From NCBI RefSeq assembly GCF_001428565.1, contig NZ_LMIA01000009.1, forward strand, positions 517,358-581,357: a DNA stretch of 64,000 nt. The letters are read 5' to 3'. The translations under genes were made by a program, and so were the position numbers. Source of the stretch: Nocardioides sp. Root190. GTDB lineage: Bacteria > Actinomycetota > Actinomycetes > Propionibacteriales > Nocardioidaceae. Positions 40,665-51,552 of the stretch are shown piece after piece (within the stretch, counting starts at the first letter, position 1; each line of letters starts with the position of its first letter). The notes under the pieces were generated by a model that was not told where the DNA came from, did no database searches, and saw only the letters and a list, made by a program, of their open reading frames with translations.

Positions 40665-43025
40665 GTGCGGCGCGTGGCTGAGTCCGACCCCGTGGCGCGC
40701 CACGACCTGCGGATGCCGGCGCTCGGCCTCGCGGCCTGGGGCGGCGGCATCCTCGCCGACCGGGCGGGGGAGCGTGCGGGGTGGGCGCTCGGCGGCGTCC
40801 TCGCCGTCATCGTCGGCCTGGGGTGCGCCCGGTGGCGGGCTCGCTCCCGGCCTGCCGACCCCCGCCGCTCCCTCCTGCTGGCACTGCTGGTGATGGCGGC
40901 CGCCGTCCTCTGCGGCTCCCTGCTGCGCCACGACGCCGTCCGGGCGAGTCCCTTGCACGAGTGGGCGGCGCAGCGGGCCACCGCCGACCTCCTCGCCACG
41001 GTGGTGTCCGACCCGCGACGTGTCGAGGGGCAGTGGGGTGACCACGTCGTCGTACGCCTCCGGGTGGAGCGGGTCTCCGCCCGGGGCCGACACCTCGACC
41101 TCGGAGCGACGGTCGTCGTCCTGGGTGATCCGGCGTGGACAGGGGTCGCGCTGGGGGAGCGGGTCGTGGCCGAGGGACGTCTGGCGCCCTCGGACAGTCC
41201 CGACGTCGCGGCCCTCCTGACGACCGGCCGGGCGCCGGTCCGGATCCGCAGCCCGGACGTCTGGTGGCGGGCGGCGGGCGCGTTGCGGGCCTCGATCCGC
41301 GACGCGGTCGCCCACCGGCCGGCGGAGCAGGCGGGCCTGGTGCCGGCACTCGTCGACGGCGACGACGCGGGCCTGCCGGCCGACCTCGAGGCGGACTTCA
41401 GGACCACGGGTCTGACGCACCTCACTGCGGTCAGCGGGACGAACCTCACCCTGGTCGTCGGCGCCCTCCTGCTCCTGGCGCGCCTGATCGGGGTCCGCGG
41501 TCGGTGGCTCGTGCTCGTCGGGATCCTGGGGATCGTCGGGTTCGTGCTGCTGGCCCGGACGGAACCGAGCGTGCTGCGCGCGGCGGCGATGGGGGCGGTC
41601 GGCCTCTTCGCGTTCGGCCCCGATGGCCGCCGACGCGGGCTCCGGGCCCTGGGGGTGGCCCTCGTGGCGTTGATGCTGGTGCAACCGGACCTGGCGACCT
41701 CGGCCGGCTTCGCGCTGTCCGTGCTGGCGACCGGGGGCATCGTGCTGCTGGGGCCGCCGCTCTCCGGTGCTCTCGCCCGGTGGCTGCCGCCTGGACTCGC
41801 GGAGGCGGTGGCCGTGCCGACCGCGGCCCAGCTGGCGTGCACGCCCGTCGTCGCCGTGCTGTCCGGTCAGGTGAGCCTGGTCGCGATCGTGGCCAACCTG
41901 CTCGCCGGTCCGCTCGTCGGGCCGACCACGGTCCTGGGCCTGCTCGCGGGCCTGGTGGGGCTGGTCCTGCCCACCCTCGGCACGGTGGTCGGCACCGGCG
42001 CCGCGTGGTGCGTCGCGGGGATCATCGAGGTCGCGCAGCGCGGCGCGGTCCTGCCCGGAGCGAGCCTGGCGTGGGGCACGGGTCCCGGTGCGATCGTCCT
42101 GCTCGTCGTGGTCTGCATGGCCCTCGGACTGATCCTGCCGAGGCTGCTGCGCAGTCGCACGCTGGCCTGCTCGCTCGGGGCTCTCCTGCTGCTCGTGGTG
42201 CTGGGTGTCCCGGGCCGGCTGGGGTCGATCCCCTCTGGGGGCTGGCCGCCCGAGGGGTGGGTGCTCGTGGCGTGCGACGTGGGACAGGGCGATGCGCTGG
42301 TGCTCAGGGTCGGACCAGGAGCAGCGGTCGTCGTCGACGCCGGACCGGACGCGTCCGCCGTCGACGGATGCCTGGACCGGCTCGACGTGCGCGAGCTCCC
42401 GCTCGTGGTGCTCACCCACTTCCACGCCGATCACGTCGACGGGCTCGACGGAGTGCTGCAGGGACGGCGGGTCGCGGCGATCGAGACCTCGCCCGTGCTC
42501 GATCCGCCCTCCGGTGCGGAGCAGGTGCGCCGCAGCGCAGCCGCAGCGGGCGTCGACGTGCGGACGGCGAGCTTCGGCCTCACCCGGAGGTACGGCGACG
42601 CCGTGGTCCAGGTCGTGCACCCGGCCCTCGCCGAGCCGGTGCCCGGGGCAGGTGACGGCAGCTCGGCCAACGACGCGAGCGTGGTGCTGCTGGTGGAGGT
42701 CCGAGGCATCCGGATGTTGCTGACCGGGGACGTCGAACCGCCCGGTCAGGCCGAGCTGGCCCGGACGCTGGCAGGGCTGGACATCGACGTGCTCAAGGTG
42801 CCGCACCACGGCAGTGCCCACCAGGACGAACGCTGGCTGGCCTCGCTGAGCCCGGAGCTCGCGCTGGTGTCCGTGGGCGCCGACAACGACTACGGTCACC
42901 CGGCGGGCGAGGTCCTCGACCACCTGTCGGCCGCCGGCACGGAGGTCCTCAGGACCGACACGGGAGGCGACGTCGCGGTGGTCGTCGACGAGGCCGGCCA
43001 GGTCAGGGGCGCCAGCCGCCGGTGA
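40665..43025 (+). CDS. comEC: ComEC/Rec2 DNA-uptake channel protein
   Basis: 786 aa. Order of parts: N-terminal helices and an OB-like domain (about 1-210), the competence channel domain with many helices (about 225-500, including TGLTHLTAVSGTNLTLVVGALLLL) and a C-terminal metallo-beta-lactamase domain with His585, His587, Asp589 and His590 in THFHADHVDG. It imports single-stranded DNA; the C-terminal domain may degrade the other strand. The start is uncertain: GTG 40665 and GTG 40674 both fit, and no ribosome site is clear. It leads into holA (28 nt). Confidence 0.92.
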   Translation: MRRVAESDPVARHDLRMPALGLAAWGGGILADRAGERAGWALGGVLAVIVGLGCARWRARSRPADPRRSLLLALLVMAAAVLCGSLLRHDAVRASPLHEWAAQRATADLLATVVSDPRRVEGQWGDHVVVRLRVERVSARGRHLDLGATVVVLGDPAWTGVALGERVVAEGRLAPSDSPDVAALLTTGRAPVRIRSPDVWWRAAGALRASIRDAVAHRPAEQAGLVPALVDGDDAGLPADLEADFRTTGLTHLTAVSGTNLTLVVGALLLLARLIGVRGRWLVLVGILGIVGFVLLARTEPSVLRAAAMGAVGLFAFGPDGRRRGLRALGVALVALMLVQPDLATSAGFALSVLATGGIVLLGPPLSGALARWLPPGLAEAVAVPTAAQLACTPVVAVLSGQVSLVAIVANLLAGPLVGPTTVLGLLAGLVGLVLPTLGTVVGTGAAWCVAGIIEVAQRGAVLPGASLAWGTGPGAIVLLVVVCMALGLILPRLLRSRTLACSLGALLLLVVLGVPGRLGSIPSGGWPPEGWVLVACDVGQGDALVLRVGPGAAVVVDAGPDASAVDGCLDRLDVRELPLVVLTHFHADHVDGLDGVLQGRRVAAIETSPVLDPPSGAEQVRRSAAAAGVDVRTASFGLTRRYGDAVVQVVHPALAEPVPGAGDGSSANDASVVLLVEVRGIRMLLTGDVEPPGQAELARTLAGLDIDVLKVPHHGSAHQDERWLASLSPELALVSVGADNDYGHPAGEVLDHLSAAGTEVLRTDTGGDVAVVVDEAGQVRGASRR

Positions 43026-43053
43026 GGTCGGAGCCGTGTGGGAAGGTGGGCGC

Positions 43054-44025
43054 ATGCGGGCGGAGGACGTGCTGGGACGGGTCACCCTGGTCACCGGCAA
43101 GGAGGAGTTCCTCGGGGCTCGCACCGTCGAGGACGTGAAGGCCGCGGTCCGCGCCCACGACGCCGAGTCGGAGTTCTCCGACGGCAACGCCTCCGACCTG
43201 ACCCTGGCCAGCCTGGGGGAGATGTCGGCGCCCTCGCTGTTCTCTGCCGTGCGCTGCGTGGTGGTCCGTGGCCTGGAGAACCTCCCCGACGAGTCGGTCG
43301 ACGGCGTGCTCGCCTACGCCGCCTCCCCGGTCGAGGACGTCGCCCTCGTCCTCGTGCACGGCGGCGGCCAGAAGGGCAGCGGGGTGCTCACCAAGCTCCG
43401 CAAGCTCGGTGCCGTCAGCGAGCACAGGTCCGAGGAGCTCAAGCCCTCGGACTTCCCCGGCTTCGTGGCCAACGAGGTGCGCCGCTACGGCGCCTCGATC
43501 GACCGGGAGGCCGCCGACGTCCTCATCGAGGCGATCGGTCGCGACCTGCGCTCCCTCGCCGGCGCAGCCCACCAGCTGACCAACGACTTCCCCGGTGAGC
43601 GGATCAGCGAGGCCCAGGTCCGCCGCTACTTCGGCGGCCGGGCCGAGGCCAAGTCGTTCGCCGTCGCCGACGCCGCCTTCGCCGGGCGCGACCGGGTCGC
43701 GCTCGAGGAGCTCCGGTGGGCACTGGACGCCGGCACCGCCGCCGTCCTGATCACCTCCGCCTTCGCCGGCAGCGCGCGCGGCCTGGCCCGGATGGTCAGT
43801 GCCCCCCGCGGGATGCGGGACGTGGACCTGGCCCGCGAGGTCGGGGTCCCGCCGTGGAAGCTCCGCTCCCTGCGCGACCAGTCCCGCGGCTGGACCGATG
43901 CCGGCCTGGCTCGAGCCATCCGCGCCGTTGCGCAGGCCGACGCCGACGTGAAGGGCGCTGCCAGCGACGCGTCGTACGCCCTCGAACGGCTGGTGCTCAC
44001 CATCACCGGCCTGCGTCAGCGCTGA
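43054..44025 (+). CDS. holA: DNA polymerase III delta subunit
   Basis: 323 aa. HolA is the clamp-loader subunit that opens the sliding clamp. AAA+-like domain I starts LGRVTLVTGKEEFL, and domain III carries GGRAEAKSFAVADAAFAG and the usual RDQSRGWTDAGLARAIRAVAQADADVKG near the end. I take ATG 43054, which has GGAAGG about 7 nt upstream, over the GTG at 43036. It ends the comEC-holA transcript; a strong hairpin follows and faces the convergent rpsT. Confidence 0.94.
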   Translation: MRAEDVLGRVTLVTGKEEFLGARTVEDVKAAVRAHDAESEFSDGNASDLTLASLGEMSAPSLFSAVRCVVVRGLENLPDESVDGVLAYAASPVEDVALVLVHGGGQKGSGVLTKLRKLGAVSEHRSEELKPSDFPGFVANEVRRYGASIDREAADVLIEAIGRDLRSLAGAAHQLTNDFPGERISEAQVRRYFGGRAEAKSFAVADAAFAGRDRVALEELRWALDAGTAAVLITSAFAGSARGLARMVSAPRGMRDVDLAREVGVPPWKLRSLRDQSRGWTDAGLARAIRAVAQADADVKGAASDASYALERLVLTITGLRQR

Positions 44026-44045
44026 CGCACCGTCGAGACGGCGAA

Positions 44046-44088
44046 ATCACGAAAGGGAGTCCCCGACGGGGACTCCCTTTGACGTGAT
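44046..44088. terminator. Bidirectional terminator between holA and rpsT
   Basis: Inner stem AAAGGGAGTCCCC (44052-44064) and GGGGACTCCCTTT (44068-44080) with a 3-nt loop, extended by ATCACG (44046-44051) and CGTGAT (44083-44088) after a 2-nt bulge. The stem carries short A/T tracts on both sides, so it can work in either direction. Confidence 0.88.
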
Positions 44089-44118
44089 GGCTCCGGACCG
44101 GAGCCAGAGCGGCGGGCC

Positions 44119-44379
44119 TCAGAGAGAGGCGGCCTGCTTCGAGATCGAGGACTTGCGGTTCGCAGCCTGGTTCTTGTGGATGACGCCCTTGGAGGCCGCC
44201 TTGTCGAGCTTCTTGGTCGCCTCGCGGGCAGCCGCGGTCGCCGCGTCCTTGTCGCCGGCCGCAGCGGCCTCGCGGAACTTGCGGATCGCGGTCTTGAGGC
44301 CGGTCTTGACGGCCTTGTTGCGCTCGTGCGCCTTCTCGTTCTGCTTGTTGCGCTTGATCTGGCTCTTGATGTTCGCCAC
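44119..44379 (-). CDS. rpsT: 30S ribosomal protein S20
   Basis: 86 aa, standard length for bS20. The N-terminus [26 protein letters not shown] and the C-terminal [21 protein letters not shown] are diagnostic of this 16S-rRNA-binding protein. It starts at GTG with AGAGGG about 10 nt upstream. The predicted promoter is over 125 nt away, giving a long leader that could host the feedback control known for S20 in other bacteria. It is monocistronic, facing holA. Confidence 0.97.
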   Translation of the reverse strand: MANIKSQIKRNKQNEKAHERNKAVKTGLKTAIRKFREAAAAGDKDAATAAAREATKKLDKAASKGVIHKNQAANRKSSISKQAASL

Positions 44380-44511
44380 GGGTGATTGCCCTCTTGTGTC
44401 GTTGGGATGCTGGTCTGGTCCGGAGCGCGAACCCTGTGCGGCCGGCGCCCGTCTGATCGACTTGTGATCAACTTCAGAGGGCAGGCGACAACGCAGGAGA
44501 CGCGACCAGCA

Positions 44512-44540
44512 AGGCTAACAGTGGTGGAACACCGCCCCAA
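44512..44540 (-). promoter_or_regulatory. Predicted rpsT promoter
   Basis: On the minus strand, TTGGGG (44540-44535), 17 nt, TAGCCT (44517-44512). The start of transcription would be near 44505, leaving a leader of about 125 nt before the rpsT GTG. Confidence 0.5.
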
Positions 44541-44548
44541 ATCGTCAC

Positions 44549-44554
44549 TAGGGT
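44549..44554 (+). promoter_or_regulatory. Predicted -10 of leaderless DUF3592-like promoter
   Basis: TAGGGT, 6 nt before the GTG at 44561. It lies just beyond the rpsT promoter on the other strand, so the two promoters are back to back and may compete. Confidence 0.4.
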
Positions 44555-44560
44555 TCGCAC

Positions 44561-45049
44561 GTGCCCCCCACGCCTGCCCGTCGACCGCTCCCACCGTCGC
44601 GTCCCCCGCTCCCGCTCGGAGCCCTCATGTTCCTGCCCGGCACTGCCTTCTGGGTGCTGGTGATCCTCGCCGCCACCCGGGAGGACAACCGCCTCATCGC
44701 CTGGGCGTTCGCGGTGGGAGGTCTCGGGCTGGCCGTCTTCGCAGTGCTCAAGGCGCAGCAGGTCCGGGACCGGAAGGTGCACCGGATGCGCGCCGTGGAG
44801 GCCGGCACGCGGACGACGGCGCGCATCGTCTCCACCCGGGTGCGCGGACACCTCAACCAGGACCCGTACGTCGTCTTCGGGCTCGAGGTCCTGCCCGAGA
44901 GCGGTGACAGCTACCGGGTCGAGATCACCGAGCTGGTGTCCCAGCTCGCGGTCCCGCGGATCCTTCCCGACACCGTGATCGACGTGCACGTCCACCCGGA
45001 CGACCCGCTCTACGTCGTGATCGACCCGGCCGCCGTCGGTCGGAGCTGA
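44561..45049 (+). CDS. DUF3592-like membrane protein
   Basis: 162 aa. A proline-rich N-terminus is followed by two membrane helices (about 17-39 and 46-64) and a soluble beta-rich domain from 75, with TRTTARIVSTRVRGHLNQDPYVVFGLEV and IDVHVHPDDPLYVVID. This layout matches DUF3592-type proteins of unknown function that are common in actinobacteria. The GTG start follows TAGGGT by 6 nt. It converges with the APH-type kinase gene, with only 3 nt between the stops. Confidence 0.72.
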   Translation: MPPTPARRPLPPSRPPLPLGALMFLPGTAFWVLVILAATREDNRLIAWAFAVGGLGLAVFAVLKAQQVRDRKVHRMRAVEAGTRTTARIVSTRVRGHLNQDPYVVFGLEVLPESGDSYRVEITELVSQLAVPRILPDTVIDVHVHPDDPLYVVIDPAAVGRS

Positions 45050-45052
45050 CGC

Positions 45053-45979
45053 TCAGCTCTCCCAGCCGCGGCGCTCGGCCAGCCAGTCGTCGATGACGTC
45101 GCGCTGCCAGGCCTGTGCGGCGCGGACCCACGGTGAGGTCGACGGCACGGGCTCGTTGGCCGACACCGTGAAGTAGCCGAGGACCAGGGCCAGGGCGACG
45201 TCGATGTCCTCGGCCGGCACCGAGGCGAGCAGGGGGTGGGCGGCGATGTGGGCCTCGACGTCGATCCCGTCGCCGCGCGGCCCGATGAGCAGGAACAGCG
45301 AGTCCAGCCAGGCCGCGCCGACCACGGGCCAGTTCCAGTCGCACAGGACGGCCCGGTCCTCGTCGAGGACCAGGATGTTGTCGTCGCGGATGTCGGTGTG
45401 CACGAGGGTGCCTCCGGCGACCACCTCGGCGTAGCGATCGGCCAGGGCGCCGATCTCGGCGGCGCGCGGGTGGTCGATCTGCTGCCACAGGGCGGGCCAG
45501 GCAGCGAACTCCTCGACCGCGGTCGACAGGGCGGCGCCGGGTGCAGGCGTGAGGAGGTCGGCCATCTGCACGGCCATCGCCGAGCAGAGGGCCAGGTCCC
45601 CGGCGGTCCACGGCCGGTGCGGGGCGCGCCCCTCGACGTACTCGATGCCGAGCAGCACCCACTCCTCGACCTCGTCGGCCCACAGCAGCCGCGGGGCCGG
45701 CACGCCCGGCGGGAGGAGGCGGAGCTTGCGTGTCTCCTCGCGGTAGGACTCGGCGAACATCCGCTGCGCCTTCACCGACGCCGCCTTCACGAAGTGGCGG
45801 GTGCCGTCCGCGCAGGTCAGCACCGATGCGAAGCCGGGGGTGAAGCCGCCGCCCTGCGACGCGGCCTCCTCGACAGCGGATCCGAGGCGGGACTCCACCG
45901 CACGGCGTACCCCGGGAGGCAGGTGGGCCCACTCGACGCGGCGGGCGGTCCGTCCATGGGGGATCCGGGTGGGGAGCAC
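45053..45979 (-). CDS. APH-family phosphotransferase
   Basis: 308 aa with the eukaryotic-like kinase fold of aminoglycoside/choline kinases. The catalytic loop is His194-Thr-Asp196 with Asn201 (VHTDIRDDNIL), and the metal-binding Asp214 is in LCDWNW. The ATP-binding Lys is probably in RHFVKAAS (Lys65). The substrate is unknown; resistance should not be assumed. I choose GTG 45979, 6 nt after a CATCAT hexamer, rather than the ATG at 46039, which would approach the lepA promoter. It diverges from lepA. Confidence 0.85.
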   Translation of the reverse strand: MLPTRIPHGRTARRVEWAHLPPGVRRAVESRLGSAVEEAASQGGGFTPGFASVLTCADGTRHFVKAASVKAQRMFAESYREETRKLRLLPPGVPAPRLLWADEVEEWVLLGIEYVEGRAPHRPWTAGDLALCSAMAVQMADLLTPAPGAALSTAVEEFAAWPALWQQIDHPRAAEIGALADRYAEVVAGGTLVHTDIRDDNILVLDEDRAVLCDWNWPVVGAAWLDSLFLLIGPRGDGIDVEAHIAAHPLLASVPAEDIDVALALVLGYFTVSANEPVPSTSPWVRAAQAWQRDVIDDWLAERRGWES

Positions 45980-46070
45980 GGCCCCATGATGGCGGACCGG
46001 TCCGTGCCCGGGGTCGCGGTGGGATCCGGGTTTCGCCATCGGGACCGGCATTGGGGACAATGGCGGGACC

Positions 46071-47941
<1,871 letters not shown>

Positions 47942-47942
<1 letters not shown>

Positions 47943-48880
47943 TGCCCCCGGTCGTCGTACCCGCGGCGCTCGACGAGCAGCGCCGCCTCGGCGCCGACTG
48001 GGCGGCGTGGCTCGACCGATTGCCCGGCCTGGCCCACGGCGTCCTCGACGACTGGGCTCTCACGCCCGAGGGCGGGAGCTGGCACGGGTTCTGCTCGCTC
48101 GTCCTGCCGGTGACCACGGCGACGGGCGCGCCCGCAGCGCTCAAGATCGGGCTGCCGGACCAGGAGTCCGAGCACGAGCACCTCGCCCTCCAGCACTGGC
48201 ACGGCCGTGGTGCGGCCCGGCTCCTGCGTGCCGATCCCGGCCGCCGCGCCCTGCTCCTGGAGCGACTCGACCGCACCGACCTGGCCGAGGTCTGGGACGT
48301 CGAGGCCTGCGAGGTCGTGGCGGGGCTGTACGCCGACCTGCACGTCGCGCCGCTGCCGCAGCTGAGGCAGCAGGCGTCGTACGTCGAGCAGTGGACCGCG
48401 GCGCTGCGCCGCGACGCGCGCGAGGTGCCGGTCCCGCGCCGGATGGTGGAGCAGGCGCTGGCCCTGGCCGAGGACCTCGGCGCCGAGCCCGCGACCGCGG
48501 TCATCCACGCCGACCTGCACGACGGCAACGTCCTGCGCGGTCGACGCGACGGCGAGGACGTGTGGCTCGCGATCGATCCGAAGCCGACCAACGGCGACCC
48601 CCACTACGAGCTCGAGCCGATGCTCCGCAACCGGTTCGAGGAGTACGCCGCGCCCGGCGCCGTGGGCTCGGTGCGCGACGGCATCCGGCGCCGGTTCCAC
48701 ACCTTGGTCGACGTGGCCGGCTTCGACGAGTCGCGGGCCAGGGACTGGGTGGTCGTGCGCTCGGTGCTGAACGCGCACTGGGCGCACGAGGACGCCGTTC
48801 GTGCCGGCCGGGCCCTCGACACCGCCGAACGGGATCACGTCACCGCGTGCATTTCGGTCGCGAAAGCGGTCCAGGACTAG
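47942..48880 (+). CDS. Aminoglycoside/hydroxyurea phosphotransferase-like kinase (PF04655 type)
   Basis: 312 aa. The catalytic loop is His189, Asp191 and Asn196 in VIHADLHDGNVL, with metal-binding Asp212 in AIDPKPTNGDPHYEL, a segment typical of streptomycin 6-phosphotransferase-like proteins. The N-terminal lobe carries AALKIGLP with the ATP lysine near Lys68. It starts at GTG 47942, sharing one base with the lepA stop (TAGTG), so it is translationally coupled to a ribosome factor. Chromosomal members are widespread and often of unknown substrate, so resistance is only a possibility. Confidence 0.85.
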
Positions 48881-48892
48881 GACACTGGTCCG

Positions 48893-49606
48893 GTGTCCTC
48901 ACCGATCCCGTCGCCGCCCCCCTCCGTCCTCGCCATCAGCGCGGGGCTCTCGCAGTCGAAGGAGTGGGCGGCCCTGGGCCGCACCTCGATCGACAAGTCC
49001 AACCTGACGGGTCCGGTCGCGGTCCACGAGCTCGGCATCGAGGGCGACACCGTCTCCGACACCCGCCACCACGGTGGTCCGGACCAGGCCGTCTATGCCT
49101 ACGCCCGCGAGGACCTCGACTTCTGGGAGGCCGAGCTCGGTCGACCGATCCGTGCGGGGCAGTTCGGCGAGAACCTCACCACCGAGGGGATCGACCTCAA
49201 CGCGCTCGAGGTCGGCACCCGCCTGCGGATCGGGGACGAGGTCGACGGGATCCTGCTCGAGGCCGTCCACGTCCGCACGCCCTGCAACGACTTCAAGGGC
49301 TGGATGGGGGAGAGCGGCTACGAGCCGCGGGCCTGGGTCAAGAGATTCACCGCCGAAGCCCGGCCCGGTCCGTACTTCCGGGTGATCCAGACCGGCACCA
49401 TCACCGCCGGCGCACCGATCGACATCGTCCACCGGCCCGGCCACGGGGTGAGCATCCGCGACATGTTCGTGGCCCTCAACACCGACCGGAGCCGGCTGCC
49501 CGAGCTCCTCGTGATCGACGGGCTGCTCGACAAAGTGCGCGTGAAAGCGGAGGAATTCGTCCGACAGGCGGTGCCGCCGCTTCCTCCTGTTGAACCGGTG
49601 ATCTAG
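48893..49606 (+). CDS. MOSC-domain protein (YiiM type)
   Basis: 237 aa. The MOSC fold with DTRHHGGPDQAVYAYAREDLDFW near 55-77, AGQFGENLTTEGIDLN near 88-103 and the conserved Cys131 in VRTPCNDFKGWMG, which should bind molybdenum. The closest described relatives are YiiM, involved in reduction of N-hydroxylated compounds. The family 3-alpha extension appears after residue 170. GTG 48893 lies 6 nt after GACACT and 12 nt after the kinase stop. With moeA elsewhere in the window this may be one of the Moco users of the organism. Confidence 0.9.
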   Translation: MSSPIPSPPPSVLAISAGLSQSKEWAALGRTSIDKSNLTGPVAVHELGIEGDTVSDTRHHGGPDQAVYAYAREDLDFWEAELGRPIRAGQFGENLTTEGIDLNALEVGTRLRIGDEVDGILLEAVHVRTPCNDFKGWMGESGYEPRAWVKRFTAEARPGPYFRVIQTGTITAGAPIDIVHRPGHGVSIRDMFVALNTDRSRLPELLVIDGLLDKVRVKAEEFVRQAVPPLPPVEPVI

Positions 49607-49609
49607 GTT

Positions 49610-49619
49610 ACTGATCAGT
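49610..49619. promoter_or_regulatory. Possible operator before the acyl-CoA synthetase gene
   Basis: Perfect 10-bp palindrome ACTGATCAGT in the 46-bp gap, next to TAGGTT (49604-49609). It may be a fatty-acid-responsive operator, but a 10-bp palindrome alone is weak evidence. Confidence 0.25.
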
Positions 49620-49652
49620 TAGGCCGGTCTCGGACGAGCATGCAGGAGCGTC

Positions 49653-51476
49653 ATGCCCATCAATCACGACACGAAGTTCCTCGACGACCTCCCCCAGAAC
49701 TGCGCCGTGCAGTTCCTGGAGCGGGTGGAAGCGAGCGCCAACCGGGAAGCCTTCCGCTTCCCGCGTGGTGAGGCCTGGGAGTCGGTGACCTGGCGTCAGG
49801 CCGGTGACCGGGTCCGGCGCCTCGCCGCAGGCCTGATCTCCCTGGGCCTCGAGCCCGAACAGCGCGTCGGGATCGCGGCCTCCACCCGTTACGAGTGGAT
49901 CCTGGCCGACCTCGCCGTCATGTGCGCCGGCGGCGCGACCACGACGGTCTACCCCTCCACGGGCGCCGAGGACACGGCGTACATCGTCGGGGACTCCGGG
50001 AGCGTGATCGTCTTCGCGGAGGACGAGACCCAGCTCGCCAAGCTGCGCGACCACCGCGCCGACCTCCCCGCGCTGGCGAAGGTCATCTCCTTCGACCCCG
50101 CGCTCGCCGACGACGACTGGGTGCTCTCCCTCGAGCAGCTCTCCGAGCTCGGTGACGCGCACCTCGCGGCCACCCCCGATGCGGTCGAGGTGGTCGCCCG
50201 ATCGATCGCGCCCGACCACCTCGCGACGCTGATCTACACCTCCGGGACGACCGGCAAGCCCAAGGGCGTGCGCACGCTGCACAAGGCGTGGGTGTTCGAG
50301 GGCGAGGCGATCAAGGCCCAGGGGATCCTCGACGAGGACGACCTGCAGTTCCTCTGGCTCCCGATGGCCCACTCGTTCGGCAAGGTGCTGCTCTCCACGC
50401 AGCTCGCCTGTGGCTTCGCCACCGCGATCGACGGCCGGGTCGACAAGATCGTCGAGAACCTCGGCATCGTGAAGCCGACCTTCATGGGCGCCGCGCCGCG
50501 CATCTTCGAGAAGGCGCACGCGCGGATCGTCACCATGCAGGCCGCCGAGGGCGGTGCCAAGGAGAAGATCTTCAAGAGGGCCTTCGAGGTCGGCGCCAAG
50601 GTCGACGAGCTCCGGCTCGCCGGCAAGTCCGTCCCGCTGCCGCTGAAGCTCCAGCACGGCCTGTTCGACAAGCTGGTCTTCAGCAAGGTCCGTGACCGCT
50701 TCGGTGGACGGGTCAAGTTCTTCATCTCCGGCTCGGCTGCCCTCAACGCCGAGATCGCCGCGTGGTTCCACGCCGCCGGCATCCTCATCCTCGAGGGCTA
50801 CGGCATGACCGAGAACGCCGCTGGCGCCACGGTCAACCACCCGGACGCCTACAAGCTCGGCACCGTCGGCCAGCCGTTCCCCGGCACCGAGGTCCGCATC
50901 GGCGACGGCGGTGAGGTCCAGCTCAAGGGCCCGCACATCATGGCCGGCTACCACAACCGCGACGAGGCGACCGCCGAGGCACTGACCGCCGACGGGTGGC
51001 TGCGCACCGGCGACAAGGGCGAGCTCGACTCCGACGGCTTCCTCAAGATCACCGGCCGGATCAAGGAGCTCTTCAAGACCTCCGGCGGCAAGTACATCGC
51101 CCCACCGGCGCTCGAGGCCAAGTTCAAGGCGCTGTGCCCCTACGTCAGCCAGTTCATGGTCTTCGGCGCCGAGCGCAACTTCGTCTCGGCCCTGATCACG
51201 CTCGACCCCGACGCCATCGCCGGCTGGGCGGCCGAGAACGGCAAGGCGGGCACCGACTACACCGCCCTGGTCAACGACGAGGCCGTGCAGTCGATGGTGG
51301 CCGGGTACGTCGACCTGCTCAACGCCCAGCTCAACCGCTGGGAGACCGTCAAGAAGTGGAAGCTGCTCGACCACGACCTGACGATCGAGTCCGGTGAGCT
51401 GACGCCGTCGCTGAAGGTCAAGCGCAACATCGTCGAGGCCAACAACAAGGAACTGATCGCCAGCTTCTACGGCTAG
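49653..51476 (+). CDS. Long-chain acyl-CoA synthetase (FadD15-like, AMP-binding)
   Basis: 607 aa. It activates fatty acids as acyl-AMP and then acyl-CoA. The adenylation motif YTSGTTGKPKG is at 195-205, with EGYGMTENAA, the GYHNRDEATAEALTADGWLRTGDKGEL block, and the C-terminal LKVKRNIVEANNKELIASFY. The long-chain type is indicated by size and by FMGAAPRIFEKAHARI. GGAG lies about 6 nt before the ATG at 49653. It is monocistronic here and consistent with the beta-oxidation genes at 8.4-11.6 kb. Confidence 0.92.
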   Translation: MPINHDTKFLDDLPQNCAVQFLERVEASANREAFRFPRGEAWESVTWRQAGDRVRRLAAGLISLGLEPEQRVGIAASTRYEWILADLAVMCAGGATTTVYPSTGAEDTAYIVGDSGSVIVFAEDETQLAKLRDHRADLPALAKVISFDPALADDDWVLSLEQLSELGDAHLAATPDAVEVVARSIAPDHLATLIYTSGTTGKPKGVRTLHKAWVFEGEAIKAQGILDEDDLQFLWLPMAHSFGKVLLSTQLACGFATAIDGRVDKIVENLGIVKPTFMGAAPRIFEKAHARIVTMQAAEGGAKEKIFKRAFEVGAKVDELRLAGKSVPLPLKLQHGLFDKLVFSKVRDRFGGRVKFFISGSAALNAEIAAWFHAAGILILEGYGMTENAAGATVNHPDAYKLGTVGQPFPGTEVRIGDGGEVQLKGPHIMAGYHNRDEATAEALTADGWLRTGDKGELDSDGFLKITGRIKELFKTSGGKYIAPPALEAKFKALCPYVSQFMVFGAERNFVSALITLDPDAIAGWAAENGKAGTDYTALVNDEAVQSMVAGYVDLLNAQLNRWETVKKWKLLDHDLTIESGELTPSLKVKRNIVEANNKELIASFYG

Positions 51477-51552
51477 AGCCGCGTGTGGGGACTGGGCGCT
51501 CCTACAGGGACTCCACAGGAAGTGCACAGGAGTGCGGCGCAGACTGGTCCGC

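Noticed and set aside
40659..43187. 842-codon open frame opposite comEC
   Set aside because: Shadow; composition dominated by Arg, Gln, Pro and no domain.
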